From: Maribacter sp.
GTDB taxonomy: Bacteria > Bacteroidota > Bacteroidia > Flavobacteriales > Flavobacteriaceae
Reading direction: 5' to 3'
Assembly: GCA_030730545.1 (NCBI GenBank)
Contig: JANQUX010000197.1
Location: forward strand, 1 to 6,813
Length of the DNA stretch: 6,813 nucleotides
Of the stretch, positions 6,703-6,813 are shown piece by piece; position 1 is the first letter of the stretch, and each line of letters begins with the position of its first letter. Made by a program: the position numbers and the translations under genes. Under the pieces are notes generated by a model. It worked only from the letters and a program-made list of their open reading frames with translations. It did not search any database and was not told the origin of the DNA.

Positions 6703-6813
6703 GCTTTTAAAGAACTGGATAGGGTTTTACAATCAGAAGCACAAGGGGACTCTTTAGAATCCTATTACGCACGCATACCAACTCCTTTAAAAGGATTACT
6801 TGAACTTGTATAT
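6703..6813 (+). CDS. Unidentified protein fragment, both ends missing
   Basis: On the plus strand a frame runs to the window's right edge without a stop; it is open from 6574, but up to about 6700 it is antisense to ftsK. From 6703 it reads AFKELDRVLQSEAQGDSLES followed by YYARIPTPLKGLLELVY. This looks like a soluble, acidic helical protein: heptad-like hydrophobic spacing, ordinary residue composition, and the only one of the six frames here that both reads as a protein and stays open to the edge. No ATG, GTG or TTG lies in frame upstream, so its true start is absent. I do not recognise the family. The fragment faces away from ftsK and begins where ftsK similarity ends. That fits a sequence joined here from another location. 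Confidence 0.45.

Noticed and set aside
6701..6757. Plus-strand ATG at 6701 as the start of a small gene
   Set aside because: It gives only 18 codons before TAG in a frame with no protein-like features, while the adjacent frame reads through to the window edge.
6678..6813. Frameshift in ftsK as explanation for the missing N-terminus
   Set aside because: The other two minus-strand frames over this stretch stop within the stretch (TAA near the right edge, and TAA near 6706) and do not resemble the FtsK membrane domain. A simple frameshift does not recover it.
1..6813. Mobile element, CRISPR, tRNA, riboswitch or defence system
   Set aside because: Coding sequence fills almost the entire window with recognisable housekeeping and envelope genes. 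I saw no terminal repeats, repeat arrays, cloverleaf sequences, or an FMN riboswitch leader before ribB, which is internal to an operon.

Overview
The window looks like chromosomal DNA from a member of the Flavobacteriaceae (Bacteroidota), probably marine. The reasons are low GC content, absence of Shine-Dalgarno sequences, a lysine-rich signal peptide ending in FANAQ on the LolA-like protein, and the gene order ftsK, lolA, lptF/G, ribB, which I recall as typical of flavobacteria. The genus cannot be fixed from this sequence.

Left part, plus strand. Positions 3-116 hold the last 37 codons of a TSUP (TauE/SafE-type) membrane transporter cut by the window edge. After 39 bases comes an intact 397-residue PLP-dependent sugar aminotransferase (156-1349). 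It closely resembles KdnA, the transaminase that makes 8-amino-Kdo for lipopolysaccharide in Shewanella. A possible Bacteroidota-type promoter lies just upstream.

Centre and right, minus strand. Four genes run in one direction with spacings of 2 to 10 bases and are almost certainly one transcription unit, read from right to left: ftsK (chromosome translocase, 5' end missing), a LolA-like periplasmic lipoprotein carrier, an LptF/LptG-family lipopolysaccharide export permease that starts with TTG, and ribB (DHBP synthase with a degenerate GTP cyclohydrolase II-like domain). The last of these converges on kdnA with only 4 bases between the stop codons. Cell division, envelope assembly and riboflavin synthesis are therefore transcribed together, and the gene facing them is also likely to act on lipopolysaccharide.

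Right edge. FtsK similarity stops abruptly near 6690-6720, inside the N-terminal membrane domain, and the same frame meets two stops at 6762-6767. From about 6703 to the end, the plus strand reads instead as a convincing but start-less protein fragment. Two divergent genes both lack their 5' ends at one point, so this is either a real rearrangement or, more likely, an assembly chimera. I found no RNA gene, insertion sequence, CRISPR array or other mobile element, and no clearly undescribed system.
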